From assembly GCF_000020325.1 (NCBI RefSeq), contig NC_010730.1, forward strand, positions 484,001-548,000: a stretch of DNA of 64,000 bases. The letters are read 5' to 3'. This DNA is from Sulfurihydrogenibium sp. YO3AOP1 (GTDB taxonomy: Bacteria > Aquificota > Aquificia > Aquificales > Hydrogenothermaceae). The translations under genes and the position numbers were made by a program. Numbering within the stretch: position 1 is the stretch's first letter; the number at the start of each line of letters is the position of its first letter. Positions 45,094 through 54,559 of this stretch are shown here, piece after piece. The notes below the pieces were generated by a model. That model saw only the letters and a list, made by a program, of their open reading frames with translations, ran no database searches and was not told where the DNA came from.

Positions 45094-45645
45094 TTACTCC
45101 TGACTTAGTACATATGCTGTTAACTGGCAAACTTCTTCGTATGTTAGCTGTCCTGTTGTAATTTGAACTGTCATTATATGAAAGTATGGAATATTTTCTA
45201 AATCCTTAGGAATCAATATTCTTCCATCAGCGATTTTTTGATATAGCCAATCTACGGTTTTTTCCTCTCCTCTATAATTCGGAGCTTTAAAAAGTCCGTT
45301 TTTATAACCTGTTAAATCTGGCCCTATGTTTCCACATCCTTTTGTATCCTTAGCACAATGACAAGCAACGCAGTTTCCTTTTGCAACTGTATTAAAAACT
45401 TCTTTTCCTTTTTCAGCCAATTTCTTTAAAGATTCTTTATCTTTTAAATTACATTCAGGAGGAATTGCATACAATCTTGGTTCTGGGGGAACATCTTTTA
45501 GCATTACAGATTTGCCTTCTGGATTTTCTATTCCTGCTTCTTGTAAAGTTAAGGCATACGCACCAATTGCAGTAAGCCCAACCAATCCAGTGATTGTTAA
45601 AAACTTTTTAAGTCCAGTGATTGTTAAAAACTTTTTAAGCTTCAT
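45094..45645 (-). CDS. soxX: SoxX cytochrome subunit of SoxAX
   Basis: Mono-haem partner of SoxA. 183 residues: signal peptide, haem site NCVACHCAKDTKGCGNIGPD (CVACH), and a downstream methionine ligand candidate in YFHIMTVQITT. The signal region contains an exact nine-residue repeat (KKFLTITGL twice), encoded by a perfect 27-bp tandem duplication at 45586-45639. It heads soxXWYZAB and is preceded by GGGAGG and a sigma-54-like promoter. Confidence 0.93.
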   Translation of the reverse strand: MKLKKFLTITGLKKFLTITGLVGLTAIGAYALTLQEAGIENPEGKSVMLKDVPPEPRLYAIPPECNLKDKESLKKLAEKGKEVFNTVAKGNCVACHCAKDTKGCGNIGPDLTGYKNGLFKAPNYRGEEKTVDWLYQKIADGRILIPKDLENIPYFHIMTVQITTGQLTYEEVCQLTAYVLSQE

Positions 45646-45677
45646 TTTAACCTCCCATCTTTTTGTTAAAAAATTTT

Positions 45678-45696
45678 AATACAAATTCTATGCCAA
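45678..45696 (-). promoter_or_regulatory. sigma-54-like promoter of the sox operon
   Basis: The minus-strand sequence TTGGCATAGAATTTGTATT (45696 to 45678) fits the -24/-12 pattern TTGGCAC-N5-TTGC with correct GG-N10-G spacing. The -12 C is T. The predicted start is near 45666, about 20 bases before the soxX ATG. Confidence 0.6.
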
Positions 45697-45735
45697 TTTT
45701 TGGGAGGCTTAAATGCTTGTTATGACAAAAACCTA

Positions 45736-45772
45736 TGTCCCAAATGGAACATTTTTTGTCCCAAATGGAACA
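45736..45772 (-). promoter_or_regulatory. tandem activator-binding dyads upstream of soxX
   Basis: Two exact copies of the 16-bp dyad TGTCCCAAATGGAACA at 45736-45751 and 45757-45772, 21 bp apart, or two helical turns. Each is an inverted repeat (TGTYCC-N4-GGRACA). They lie about 75-100 bp upstream of the predicted sigma-54 start, as expected for an NtrC-type activator. They overlap the end of fccB1 only marginally. Confidence 0.65.
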
Positions 45773-45774
45773 TT

Positions 45775-47052
45775 TTATCCGAACATCTCTCTCCATAGTC
45801 CTTTTGCCCATTCATAGTATCTTTTAACATTAACTTCTTTTCTTATATTGTCCTCTCTATGAATAGGTGTAACTGTTTTTGTTTCTAAGTTTAATTTAAA
45901 TGAAGTTTCAGACATCACAGCTTCTTTATCGCTGACCATAGAATAACAAACAACCATTAAAAGCTCTTCTTGCTTGTATTTCTTTCCTGTAAGCCTTTCA
46001 TTTATTATGTTTGCAACGGCTTTTCCTTGCGTGTTAGCACCAAATCCAGACTTTGGAAGAAAAGACCTTGCAGAATCTCCTATTACAAACACATTAGGAA
46101 CTTTTGTCTCAAATGTAAAAGTATCTACCTCAACCCATTTTTGACCTTTTTCTAAGAGACCTATCTTTTCAATCAAGCTTGATGCTTTCATCGGTGGAAT
46201 GATGTTCGCTATATCAAATTTAAACTCTCCGTTAGAAGTTTTTATTACTTTTTTCATATAATCTATATCTTTTATTGTTGTTCCTGTTATATACTCAGCA
46301 TATCCTTTGTACAGCTCATAATATGCATTCATGAATCCTTCTGAATTAATTATTGGTCTTTCGTTTTCATCTATAAAGTACAGCTTTGCTTTTAGATTTC
46401 TTCTTTTTAGATAGTTTAATACTAATGCTGCCCTTTCATACGGTGCTGGTGGACATCTGTAAGGATAGGATGGTACGGTCATCACAACATCTCCACCTTC
46501 AAACTCACTTAAAAGTTTTTTTAGATACAGATGTTCTCCGCCCGGTTTAAATGCTGGTGGATAGTAAAGAAGCATCTCTTTCTGACCTTCTTTTATATCA
46601 TAATCAATACCCGGAGATAATACTAAAAAGTCATACTCAATTTTGCTTTTGTTTGTATAAATAACTTTTTTATCTAAGTCTACATTATCAACTTCTTCAT
46701 GTAAAACTTTTATGTTGTGCTTAACAGTTAGGTTATTGTATGGATAACATAGCTTTGAATACTCCATAATATCTCCAATATACAGATTACTCATCGGACA
46801 GGAAACAAAAAACTCATTTTTTTCAATGAGTAATATATCCACATCTTTATTATGCTTTCTCAAAGATATGGCAGCACTTATTCCTCCATACCCACCACCT
46901 ATGATAACTACCCTTGCCTTTTTAGATGCTAAGCTTGGTCTTTCCTCTTTTGCATAGGCTGAAGTTTGAAAGTTAATTAACGTTGATGCTGATAATGCAG
47001 CTGTCCCAACTAAAAAATCTCTTCTACTAACATTTAATTTGTTCTTTGGCAT
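45775..47052 (-). CDS. fccB: flavocytochrome c sulfide dehydrogenase-type flavoprotein (copy 1)
   Basis: About 425 residues. Tat signal (VSRRDFLVGTAALSAS), FAD dinucleotide-binding motif ARVVIIGGGYGGISAA, the FVSCPMSNLYIG redox-cysteine segment and a second conserved region YRCPPAPYERAALVL. The C-terminal FAD contact is VFVIGDSA. These match FccB/SoxF, the flavin subunit that oxidises sulfide. The start is the ATG at 47052, ten bases after GGAGG, and it overlaps the Rieske gene by 26 bases. No cytochrome subunit FccA is adjacent; the Rieske protein may be the electron partner. Confidence 0.88.
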   Translation of the reverse strand: MPKNKLNVSRRDFLVGTAALSASTLINFQTSAYAKEERPSLASKKARVVIIGGGYGGISAAISLRKHNKDVDILLIEKNEFFVSCPMSNLYIGDIMEYSKLCYPYNNLTVKHNIKVLHEEVDNVDLDKKVIYTNKSKIEYDFLVLSPGIDYDIKEGQKEMLLYYPPAFKPGGEHLYLKKLLSEFEGGDVVMTVPSYPYRCPPAPYERAALVLNYLKRRNLKAKLYFIDENERPIINSEGFMNAYYELYKGYAEYITGTTIKDIDYMKKVIKTSNGEFKFDIANIIPPMKASSLIEKIGLLEKGQKWVEVDTFTFETKVPNVFVIGDSARSFLPKSGFGANTQGKAVANIINERLTGKKYKQEELLMVVCYSMVSDKEAVMSETSFKLNLETKTVTPIHREDNIRKEVNVKRYYEWAKGLWREMFG

Positions 47053-47743
47053 ACTTCCCAACCTCCATAACTATGGTTTTATCTGGAGTCTCTTTTGCCT
47101 TTCTAATATTTCCATACTGTGCAATAAGGTCTGATTTATACATATCAAAAAACTCTCCAAATTGGTCTGGTCCAATCACACCAGCGGCATAAATTATATC
47201 ATTTTCTTCTATAAGTTCTATTGCAGCAAGCGGATATTCTGCCGGTCCTTCTAACACCTGACCCCCTTTATTAATATCGTATACAGACATGTGAGCACAG
47301 CATTGGATTACTCCACTTCTTCCAGTTGCTTGTGATTTTTCTGTTGGTGGATAGTAATTAATTAATGAGAAATCTTTAGTTGGATAAGCCCATTGGTGAG
47401 GACATATTGCACTGTAAGCTACAATGCTTTTATTTTTACCTATTCCACCTTTGAATTCGTATTCTTTTCCATTGTTTAGCTTAATTTTAGCAGGCTTAAT
47501 TTCTGACCCAGTATTGATTAAATAGCAAGGAGTAGAAGCATAGGGATAAAAGAATAAAAGAGCGGTATTTGGCTGAATATCAGATGTACTAAAAGGTTGA
47601 CCGTTTTCTTTTACGAGCATTGTTTTTTGGTATGCTTTATAAAGCTCTTTTTCTTGGGCAAGAAGCTTATTAAAAATAGATGGATTAACCATCATCTCTA
47701 TTGCAATAACAGAACATGTTTTTAAAAGCGTCCTTCTATCCAT
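47027..47743 (-). CDS. Rieske 2Fe-2S protein linked to sulfide dehydrogenase
   Basis: 238 residues: Tat-like start MDRRTLLKTCSVIAIEMMVN, and Rieske ligands in SAICPHQWAYP (CxH) and VIQCCAHMSVYD (CxxH). The spacing between the two boxes is much longer than in bc1-type Rieske proteins. A long C-terminal extension follows. It is coupled with fccB1 downstream by a 26-base overlap, so I infer electron transfer from the flavoprotein. A terminator separates it from fccB2. Confidence 0.85.
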   Translation of the reverse strand: MDRRTLLKTCSVIAIEMMVNPSIFNKLLAQEKELYKAYQKTMLVKENGQPFSTSDIQPNTALLFFYPYASTPCYLINTGSEIKPAKIKLNNGKEYEFKGGIGKNKSIVAYSAICPHQWAYPTKDFSLINYYPPTEKSQATGRSGVIQCCAHMSVYDINKGGQVLEGPAEYPLAAIELIEENDIIYAAGVIGPDQFGEFFDMYKSDLIAQYGNIRKAKETPDKTIVMEVGKYAKEQIKC

Positions 47744-47773
47744 TATTTTTCTTACCTCCCAATTTTGCTGTAA

Positions 47774-47805
47774 AATAAAAAAAGGGGGATATCAACCCCC
47801 CCTTA
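47774..47805 (-). terminator. rho-independent terminator after fccB2
   Basis: Minus-strand stem of GGGGGG/CCCCC around TTGATAT, followed by a run of seven T and then TATTTT. It lies about 40 bases after the fccB2 stop codon and before the Rieske gene, so fccB2 appears to be transcribed mostly alone. Confidence 0.85.
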
Positions 47806-47847
47806 TTAGATGCATAATCGACATTTTTCCAGCGTAATGGTAAAAGA

Positions 47848-49155
47848 TTATCTGAACATATCTCTGTATAGTCCCTTTGCCCACTCCATGTAAGCTTTGT
47901 AGTTTGCATCCTTTGGCTGTTCGTCTGCTTTAACATCTGTAAACTCAAACTTACCACCGCCAAGGTACTTGTAGCTCAAGTCTATCCATATAGCTTCGTT
48001 CGGTGCTACAGCAGAGTAACAGAGGGTCCTTGGTGGTGTGTAGTCAATGTCTTTATTTGCAATCTTTACAAGTATAAGCTTCGCTACATAGTGGGCTTCT
48101 GTGTTGGCAGTATTTCCACTCTTTGAGAATGGTTGGTTTCTTGAATCTCCCGTTACATAAACCCTTTCGTCCCCTATAGCATGATACTTTGTAGGATCAA
48201 TATCAGGCCATCTTTCACCCTTTTTAACAAGTCCTGCCTTGAAAACTATATCCCCAGCTCTGCATACAGGATATATGGTACCATCATCAAAACTTATATC
48301 TCCATAAGTTTCTGTTAATATCTTGCGACCTGCTACATCAATAGACTTTATGTCTGCATTTGGATAGTATTCTATATAGCCCTTTACAAAGTTATCCCAC
48401 GCGTAATGAAATCCTTTTGCCTTAACAGGTGGGTCGCCATGATTGTCTACTACCACCACCTTTCCATTTATATTATTCTTCTTAAAGTACCAAGCTATAA
48501 GAGTCGCTCTCTCATATGGACCTGGTAGACACCTATAGTCAGCACCGGGTGGCACTGTAATCACAAATGTACCACCCTCAAAGTCCTGTATCTTTTGTTT
48601 TAGTCTTATGTGTTCAGAGCCGGTAATAAAAGCAGCGGGATAACGCGCCTTAGCAAGTTCTATATCCTTAGGATCTTTTATCCAGGTGTCGTAGTAGTAA
48701 TCTATGCCAGGTGAAAGCACAAGATAATCGTAGCTAATAACGCCTTTATCCGTATATACCTTCCTTGCGTTTCTGTCTACATCTATGACCGATGTTCCGG
48801 TAAGCATATGGTAGCCGTACTTTGATGCGGGTGTGAGAAAGTCGTGAATAAGAAATTCAAGATTTACAAGGCCCACCAACCAAAGATTGCTTACAGGACA
48901 AGAAAAAAACTCTTCCCTCTTGTCAATAAGAACCACATCTACATTAGGATTACCCATCTTTATGTACTTAGCAATGGTCAATCCAGACCATCCAGCACCT
49001 ACAATGACCACCCTTGGGGAGTTAGCGGAAGGTTTAGGAAGATTAAGCTCCTCTGCCTCCTTGGCATAGGTAAAGCTTGCGCCCCCACCTAACAACGAAG
49101 CAGTAACTACACTACCGCACGAGAGCTTTAAAAAGTCTCTCCTGTCCATCTTCAT
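47848..49155 (-). CDS. flavocytochrome c sulfide dehydrogenase-type flavoprotein (copy 2)
   Basis: 435 residues, a paralogue of the 45775-47052 protein with the same order of motifs: Tat signal MDRRDFLKLSCGSVVTASLL, PRVVIVGAGWSGLTIAKYI, FFSCPVSNLWLVG, YRCLPGPYERATLIAWYF and VYVTGDSRNQPFSKSG. The base composition is clearly higher in GC (about 40-48% in several 60-base lines counted, against roughly 25-43% in copy 1), which hints at transfer from a GC-richer relative. It has its own promoter and terminator. The C terminus DVKADEQPKDANYKAYMEWA closely parallels copy 1. Confidence 0.88.
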   Translation of the reverse strand: MKMDRRDFLKLSCGSVVTASLLGGGASFTYAKEAEELNLPKPSANSPRVVIVGAGWSGLTIAKYIKMGNPNVDVVLIDKREEFFSCPVSNLWLVGLVNLEFLIHDFLTPASKYGYHMLTGTSVIDVDRNARKVYTDKGVISYDYLVLSPGIDYYYDTWIKDPKDIELAKARYPAAFITGSEHIRLKQKIQDFEGGTFVITVPPGADYRCLPGPYERATLIAWYFKKNNINGKVVVVDNHGDPPVKAKGFHYAWDNFVKGYIEYYPNADIKSIDVAGRKILTETYGDISFDDGTIYPVCRAGDIVFKAGLVKKGERWPDIDPTKYHAIGDERVYVTGDSRNQPFSKSGNTANTEAHYVAKLILVKIANKDIDYTPPRTLCYSAVAPNEAIWIDLSYKYLGGGKFEFTDVKADEQPKDANYKAYMEWAKGLYRDMFR

Positions 49156-49194
49156 GTTTTTTACCTCCTGCTGTAATAATAAGTTTCAAAAATA

Positions 49195-49223
49195 ATTTTA
49201 ATAGCCACCTAAGTTATTGTCAA
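49195..49223 (-). promoter_or_regulatory. sigma-70-type promoter of fccB2
   Basis: On the minus strand a perfect TTGACA (49223-49218) is spaced by 17 bases from TAAAAT (49200-49195), giving a start near 49188. AGGAGG precedes the fccB2 ATG. This is the clearest sigma-70 promoter in the window. Confidence 0.85.
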
Positions 49224-49356
49224 ATACATATTATTATCAAAATATTTGAATATAAAGATATTAGAATGTTTGGAAGGAATTGATGAATGTGAAGTATAAA
49301 ACCTATGTTTTTTGCTACGATTGACAGATCATATTGTTATAATTATAGAGAAGCGA

Positions 49357-49752
49357 TTATTTCGCAAATGGTAAAAGTTTGATTATTAACTCTATCGCAT
49401 CTTTGTTTATGAAAATAATTAAGAAAGCTAAGATTATGAACATCGTTGTAAACTTTTTATCAATCTTCTGTATATCATTTTGCAATTTTAATACTTCTTT
49501 GTCTATCTTGGCCTCTAATTCAGTTTTTAATAATTCTAACTTTTGATAAACCATATCAATATCAGCCTTTGTAGCAAGTTCTTTAGTAAGCTCATCTTTA
49601 AGTTCAAGCTTTTTTTGCTGTGCTAAGCTTTCTGATTTTTTATCAAGTTCGTTATAAATCAGTTCAATAGTTTGTGCAATCTTTTTAGCTTCTTCTTTTC
49701 CTACCTTTTGTTCTAACTTCTCCAAAAGCTCATAATCTATAACGTAAGCCAT
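49357..49752 (-). CDS. coiled-coil protein with C-terminal membrane anchor (copy 2)
   Basis: 131 residues, a second copy of the 32946-33320 gene. The first 88 residues are identical and the DNA matches almost base for base from the upstream leader (AGCTAATAATAAAAATTT) to about 49530. The 3' part diverges, with an extra KLQNDIQKI-like heptad before the membrane helix. It is a tail-anchored coiled-coil protein of unknown function. The extra seven residues equal one coiled-coil heptad, so register is kept. Confidence 0.7.
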   Translation of the reverse strand: MAYVIDYELLEKLEQKVGKEEAKKIAQTIELIYNELDKKSESLAQQKKLELKDELTKELATKADIDMVYQKLELLKTELEAKIDKEVLKLQNDIQKIDKKFTTMFIILAFLIIFINKDAIELIIKLLPFAK

Positions 49753-49814
49753 TTTAAATCTCCAAAAGAGCTAATAATAAAAATTTATTCTATCATAAAT
49801 CAAAAGGCAAATTT

Positions 49815-49862
49815 ATATCGAGAGCAGGAGACCTTCGGCTTTACAGCCTCAGGATAACAAAT
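49815..49862. repeat. partial dispersed repeat arm
   Basis: A single decayed right arm, GAGACCTTCGGCTTTACAGC, then CTCAGGATAAC. It is upstream of the coiled-coil gene copy 2. Confidence 0.5.
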
Positions 49863-49913
49863 AAATATATCTTATTCATAGCCATATTAAAATTTTAGTA
49901 GCAGCCTTAATTT

Positions 49914-50143
49914 ATAATTCTACTTTTTAATTTTTAACATACCTTGGATTAGAAATTAGGGATTTTTATAAAATTTAAAAAGGAGATCCTTCGGACTTAC
50001 GTCCTCAGGATGACAGCGAAAGGCGGATTGATAAGCATTAAAGGAAGGATAACCTTATTTGTCATTCTGAAGCCGGCGAAGAATCTCCTATTTTTATTAA
50101 ATTTCTCACCAGACATATAATTCTACTTTCTAATTTCTAACAT
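49914..50143. repeat. complete dispersed repeat flanked by 27-bp direct duplication
   Basis: The element (49941-50116) runs from ACCTTGGATTAGAAATTAGG to AAATTTCTCACCAGACAT, with both GATCCTTCGGACTTACGTCC and GTCATTCTGAAGCCGGCGAA arms. It is flanked by 27-bp direct repeats, 49914-49940 and 50117-50143, identical at 25 of 27 positions (both begin ATAATTCTACTTT). The right duplicate lies just before the rph promoter. Confidence 0.85.
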
Positions 50144-50150
50144 TAATACG

Positions 50151-50159
50151 TGGTATAAT
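50151..50159 (+). promoter_or_regulatory. extended -10 promoter of rph-purA
   Basis: TGGTATAAT is an extended -10 element. It lies 30 bases before the TTG start of rph, with AAGGAGG (50178-50184) between. No good -35 box is visible, which suits an extended -10 promoter. Confidence 0.65.
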
Positions 50160-50189
50160 ATCAATTATCATATAGTTAAGGAGGATTCT

Positions 50190-50963
50190 TTGAGACCAGA
50201 CGGTAGAAAACCTGCTCAACTTCGTCCTATAAAAATTATTAGAGACTTCAATATCTACGCAGAAGGTTCAGTCCTAATAGAATTTGGAAATACAAAGGTT
50301 ATAGTTACTGCATCTGTTGAGGATAAAGTTCCACCTTTCTTAAAAGGTACAGGTCAAGGTTGGATTACTGCTGAGTATTCAATGATTCCAAGAGCATCGG
50401 AAACAAGAAGTCTTAGAGAAGTAGTTAGAGGTTCACCATCTGGCAGGACTCATGAAATACAAAGACTGATAGGAAGAAGCTTGAGGGCTGCGGTTGACCT
50501 TAAAAAACTTGGAGAAAAAACAATTTGGATAGATTGCGATGTTATTCAGGCGGACGGTGGCACAAGGGTAGCATCTATTACAGGGGCATTTATAGCAGTT
50601 GCTGATGCTTGTATAAAACTAACAAAACAAAATTTAGTAAAAGCCAATCCTCTAAAAGATTACGTTGCAGCTATAAGCGTTGGAAAGGTTAGAAATGAAA
50701 TAGTCTTAGACCTTAACTATACAGAAGACTCAAATGCACAGGTAGATATGAACCTTGTGATGACCGGTAAAGGTGAGTTTGTAGAGATAGGAGCAACCGG
50801 TGAAGAAAACACATTTTCTCAAGAAGATTTTAATAAAATGCTTGAATATGGAAAATCCGGGATAGAAAGACTTATAAAAATTCAAAAAGAATTTATAGAA
50901 GGAATTCCATCAATTGGACACTGGGAAAGAAAAAATATTAAAGAGTTTGTATACAAAGAGTAA
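50190..50963 (+). CDS. rph: ribonuclease PH
   Basis: Phosphorolytic 3' exoribonuclease that trims tRNA ends. 257 residues: N-terminal [45 protein letters not shown], and the catalytic region [39 protein letters not shown] is the later conserved block. The TTG start is supported by AAGGAGG five bases upstream and the family N terminus. purA follows 13 bases later, so the two are co-transcribed. Confidence 0.96.
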   Translation: MRPDGRKPAQLRPIKIIRDFNIYAEGSVLIEFGNTKVIVTASVEDKVPPFLKGTGQGWITAEYSMIPRASETRSLREVVRGSPSGRTHEIQRLIGRSLRAAVDLKKLGEKTIWIDCDVIQADGGTRVASITGAFIAVADACIKLTKQNLVKANPLKDYVAAISVGKVRNEIVLDLNYTEDSNAQVDMNLVMTGKGEFVEIGATGEENTFSQEDFNKMLEYGKSGIERLIKIQKEFIEGIPSIGHWERKNIKEFVYKE

Positions 50964-50973
50964 TTGGAGGTAA

Positions 50974-52275
<1,302 letters not shown>

Positions 52276-52294
52276 ATTATAGAGGTAAATTATC

Positions 52295-52564
52295 ATGTAC
52301 GATGTAATGAAGCAAGCCGAGGAAAAGCTTGTTCAGGTAGGTTATGACCTTACAATTTCTGTAATTGTTTTTGTGCTTTCTGTTATCATACTGACAGTAA
52401 TCTTTGATATTATTTTAACAATTTGGAATAACAAAAAGCCAGCGGAGGAGAGAAAGTCTTCTCTGATTATTTTCTTAATATCTGTATTTGCAGGATGGGC
52501 TATAACAACCTTAGTTTTTGTATACAGAATGGTTATGATAGGCTTAGAGCATTTGAAAGATTAA
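52295..52564 (+). CDS. small two-helix membrane protein
   Basis: 89 residues with two predicted helices (about 20-44 and 58-81) and charged ends; no family recognised. The start has AGAGGT upstream and it follows purA by 19 bases. It converges on the glycosyltransferase gene with a six-base gap and no visible terminator between them. Confidence 0.6.
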   Translation: MYDVMKQAEEKLVQVGYDLTISVIVFVLSVIILTVIFDIILTIWNNKKPAEERKSSLIIFLISVFAGWAITTLVFVYRMVMIGLEHLKD

Positions 52565-52570
52565 AACATT

Positions 52571-54205
52571 TTACTTCTTGTTTACCACCAAATACATTTT
52601 TACAAATCCAGAATAATCTCCAATTTCAGCTTTATATACATTTCTTAAAAACACTGCAAAACGAGACTCACTGTTTGGATAAAGATATCCACTCCAAACT
52701 ACTTCTACATTGTTAAGCTTTTTTAAAGTGTTTTCTTCAACAAGAGCAAGTATATATTTATGATTGTTTTGATACTCTAAAATCTGATTAGAGCTGTAAT
52801 CTCTTAGAATTTTTCTTTTTGTGTAAAATGGCAGATTATGAAAAAATCTATTTTCTATGATTAAAGGAATAGACCTATCCGGGACTTTTTCATTTACAAT
52901 TTTACCAATCTCTTTAAAAGGTCTGTAATGTTCAACCTTGACTAATAAAGAAATCACAAAAATTAAAAACGTCATAAGCATTGCTATAAACGGTAATAGC
53001 TTATAATCTTTATATCTAATTAAGTAAAGGAACGGAAAAACACAGAAGATATAATAAAAGTAGTCAAGTTTAAAAAGATAAACAATTCCAAAATTTAAAA
53101 CTGTTATTATTATGGTAGCAGTAAAAAAAGACAAATACCAAAGATACTTTTTAAAACCATCTGGATTATAATTTACTAAATAGTACCCAACAAATATAGA
53201 TAAAGCTGGAAATGCTTGGATAAAGTAAGTTGGAATTTTACCTTTTGCGATTGTAAAAATTACAAGCATAACAATAAACCAGCTGAAAATAAAAGAAAAC
53301 TCTTTTAACCATTTCTTATAACTATCAATCAAACTGAAATAAAAAACAAGAGAATACGGCAGAAAGCCCCAGAGTATCACGATAAGGTAGAAAAATATAT
53401 CTGAGAATTTAAACTCTTCTCCAAAAGCTCTTTTTATCGTCTCTTCATTATAAACCTGCCAAAACATAGAGCCAAATTTTAGATGCATATAGACAAACCA
53501 GCTAAAACCTATTATTAATGTAATTGGAAGTCCTATGTAAGGCTTTAACTGCCAAATCTTATATAGCCAAGTTTTTACATTAAAATTACTCTCTGCTAAT
53601 AGATACAGTCCTATGATGCCACCAATTACAAATATATAAGGATATCCTTTTGTCAGAACAGTTAGACCAAGAGATACATAAGATAAAAAAATATATAAAA
53701 ATTTATTTTCTTTGTAGCCTTTGAGAAAGAGATACAGCGTTAAAGTAAAGAAAAATAAAAGGGGGACTTCTGGCGATGCGTATCTTGAATTAATAATAAA
53801 CTGAAAGCTTAAAGCCATGGCAAAAAATGAAAAAATTGCTGTCTTTTTATCAAAAAGCAGATTTGCAGTTTTATAAGTTAAAAATGAACTTCCAAAAGCC
53901 ATTAAAACGATCGGAAGTCTAATGGCAAATTCATTCATTCCAAAAATAAAAACAGATAAAGCTATAGACCAGTAAGTCAGCGGTGGTTTGTTAAATCTTG
54001 GTTCATAGTTGTAATAGATATCAAGAAAATTGCCAGATTCAAACATTTCTCTGACAGCTTCGGCGTAAAAGCTTTCGTTAGGAATCCAGATTGCATTAAA
54101 CCAAAAATTCCAAAAGTAAACAAAAAGTGTTAAAAATATGAAAAGATAGTATTTTAAGTCTTCTTTTTGAATCAAGATCTGCCTCCATGGCAAGATTTTT
54201 AGCAT
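52571..54205 (-). CDS. ArnT-like GT39/GT83 membrane glycosyltransferase
   Basis: 544 residues with about 12 membrane segments. The first periplasmic loop carries IPNESFYAEAVREMFESGNF followed by EPRFNKPPLTYW, the signature of ArnT-type lipid-linked sugar transferases. It would glycosylate lipid A or another surface acceptor; the sugar is unknown. A single-gene minus-strand unit, possibly linked in function with the LpxL-like acyltransferase at 25284. No aminoarabinose synthesis genes are in view. Confidence 0.82.
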   Translation of the reverse strand: MLKILPWRQILIQKEDLKYYLFIFLTLFVYFWNFWFNAIWIPNESFYAEAVREMFESGNFLDIYYNYEPRFNKPPLTYWSIALSVFIFGMNEFAIRLPIVLMAFGSSFLTYKTANLLFDKKTAIFSFFAMALSFQFIINSRYASPEVPLLFFFTLTLYLFLKGYKENKFLYIFLSYVSLGLTVLTKGYPYIFVIGGIIGLYLLAESNFNVKTWLYKIWQLKPYIGLPITLIIGFSWFVYMHLKFGSMFWQVYNEETIKRAFGEEFKFSDIFFYLIVILWGFLPYSLVFYFSLIDSYKKWLKEFSFIFSWFIVMLVIFTIAKGKIPTYFIQAFPALSIFVGYYLVNYNPDGFKKYLWYLSFFTATIIITVLNFGIVYLFKLDYFYYIFCVFPFLYLIRYKDYKLLPFIAMLMTFLIFVISLLVKVEHYRPFKEIGKIVNEKVPDRSIPLIIENRFFHNLPFYTKRKILRDYSSNQILEYQNNHKYILALVEENTLKKLNNVEVVWSGYLYPNSESRFAVFLRNVYKAEIGDYSGFVKMYLVVNKK

Positions 54206-54245
54206 AAAATTTTATCATAGAGGAGAGCCAAGTTATAATAATGTA

Positions 54246-54477
54246 AATAAGAAGGTAAAGAAGTTTAAAATACGTCGGGTGAGAAATTCATTAAAAGCAT
54301 GAGATTCTTCGCTTCGCGCAGAATGACAAATAAGGTTGCCCCTAATCAAGTATATGATTATCAAGTTTTCTTCGTCGTCCTGAGGACGAAGTCCGAAGGA
54401 TCTCTTTTTAAATTCTATAAAAACCGCTAATTTCTCACCCAAGGTATGTAAGTAAGAATATAAAGAAGGTTAAAATA
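54246..54477. repeat. complete MITE-like dispersed repeat with 27-bp flanking duplication
   Basis: Best-preserved copy. Terminal inverted repeats GGGTGAGAAATT (54277-54288) and AATTTCTCACCC (54429-54440), extended by ATAC/GTAT at 54270 and 54444. Internal arms are GATTCTTCGCTTCGCGCAG and GTCCTGAGGACGAAGTCCG. Flanking 27-bp direct repeats at 54246-54272 and 54451-54477 match at 23 of 27 positions, sharing TAAAGAAG and TTAAAATA. Confidence 0.85.
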
Positions 54478-54559
54478 GATGTATTCTGTTTTGGAATAAC
54501 CGAATAGGGCTAAAATTATATATAAAAGATCCTTGATATGAGAAAAAGGTTGATTGATG

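Noticed and set aside
45726-45740. AAAACCTATGT shared by the regions near 29684, 45728 and 49303, considered as a common operator
   Set aside because: Only 11 bases in an AT-rich genome, with no consistent distance or orientation to genes.
47736-47963. 75-codon minus-strand frame between fccB2 and the Rieske gene
   Set aside because: It overlaps the fccB2 3' end in another frame and then runs through the terminator hairpin; codons and composition are those of a shadow.
49318-49350. TTGACA followed by TATAAT on the plus strand near 49322
   Set aside because: The spacer is only 11 bases and the sequence leads into the 3' end of a convergent gene, so it is unlikely to be a promoter.
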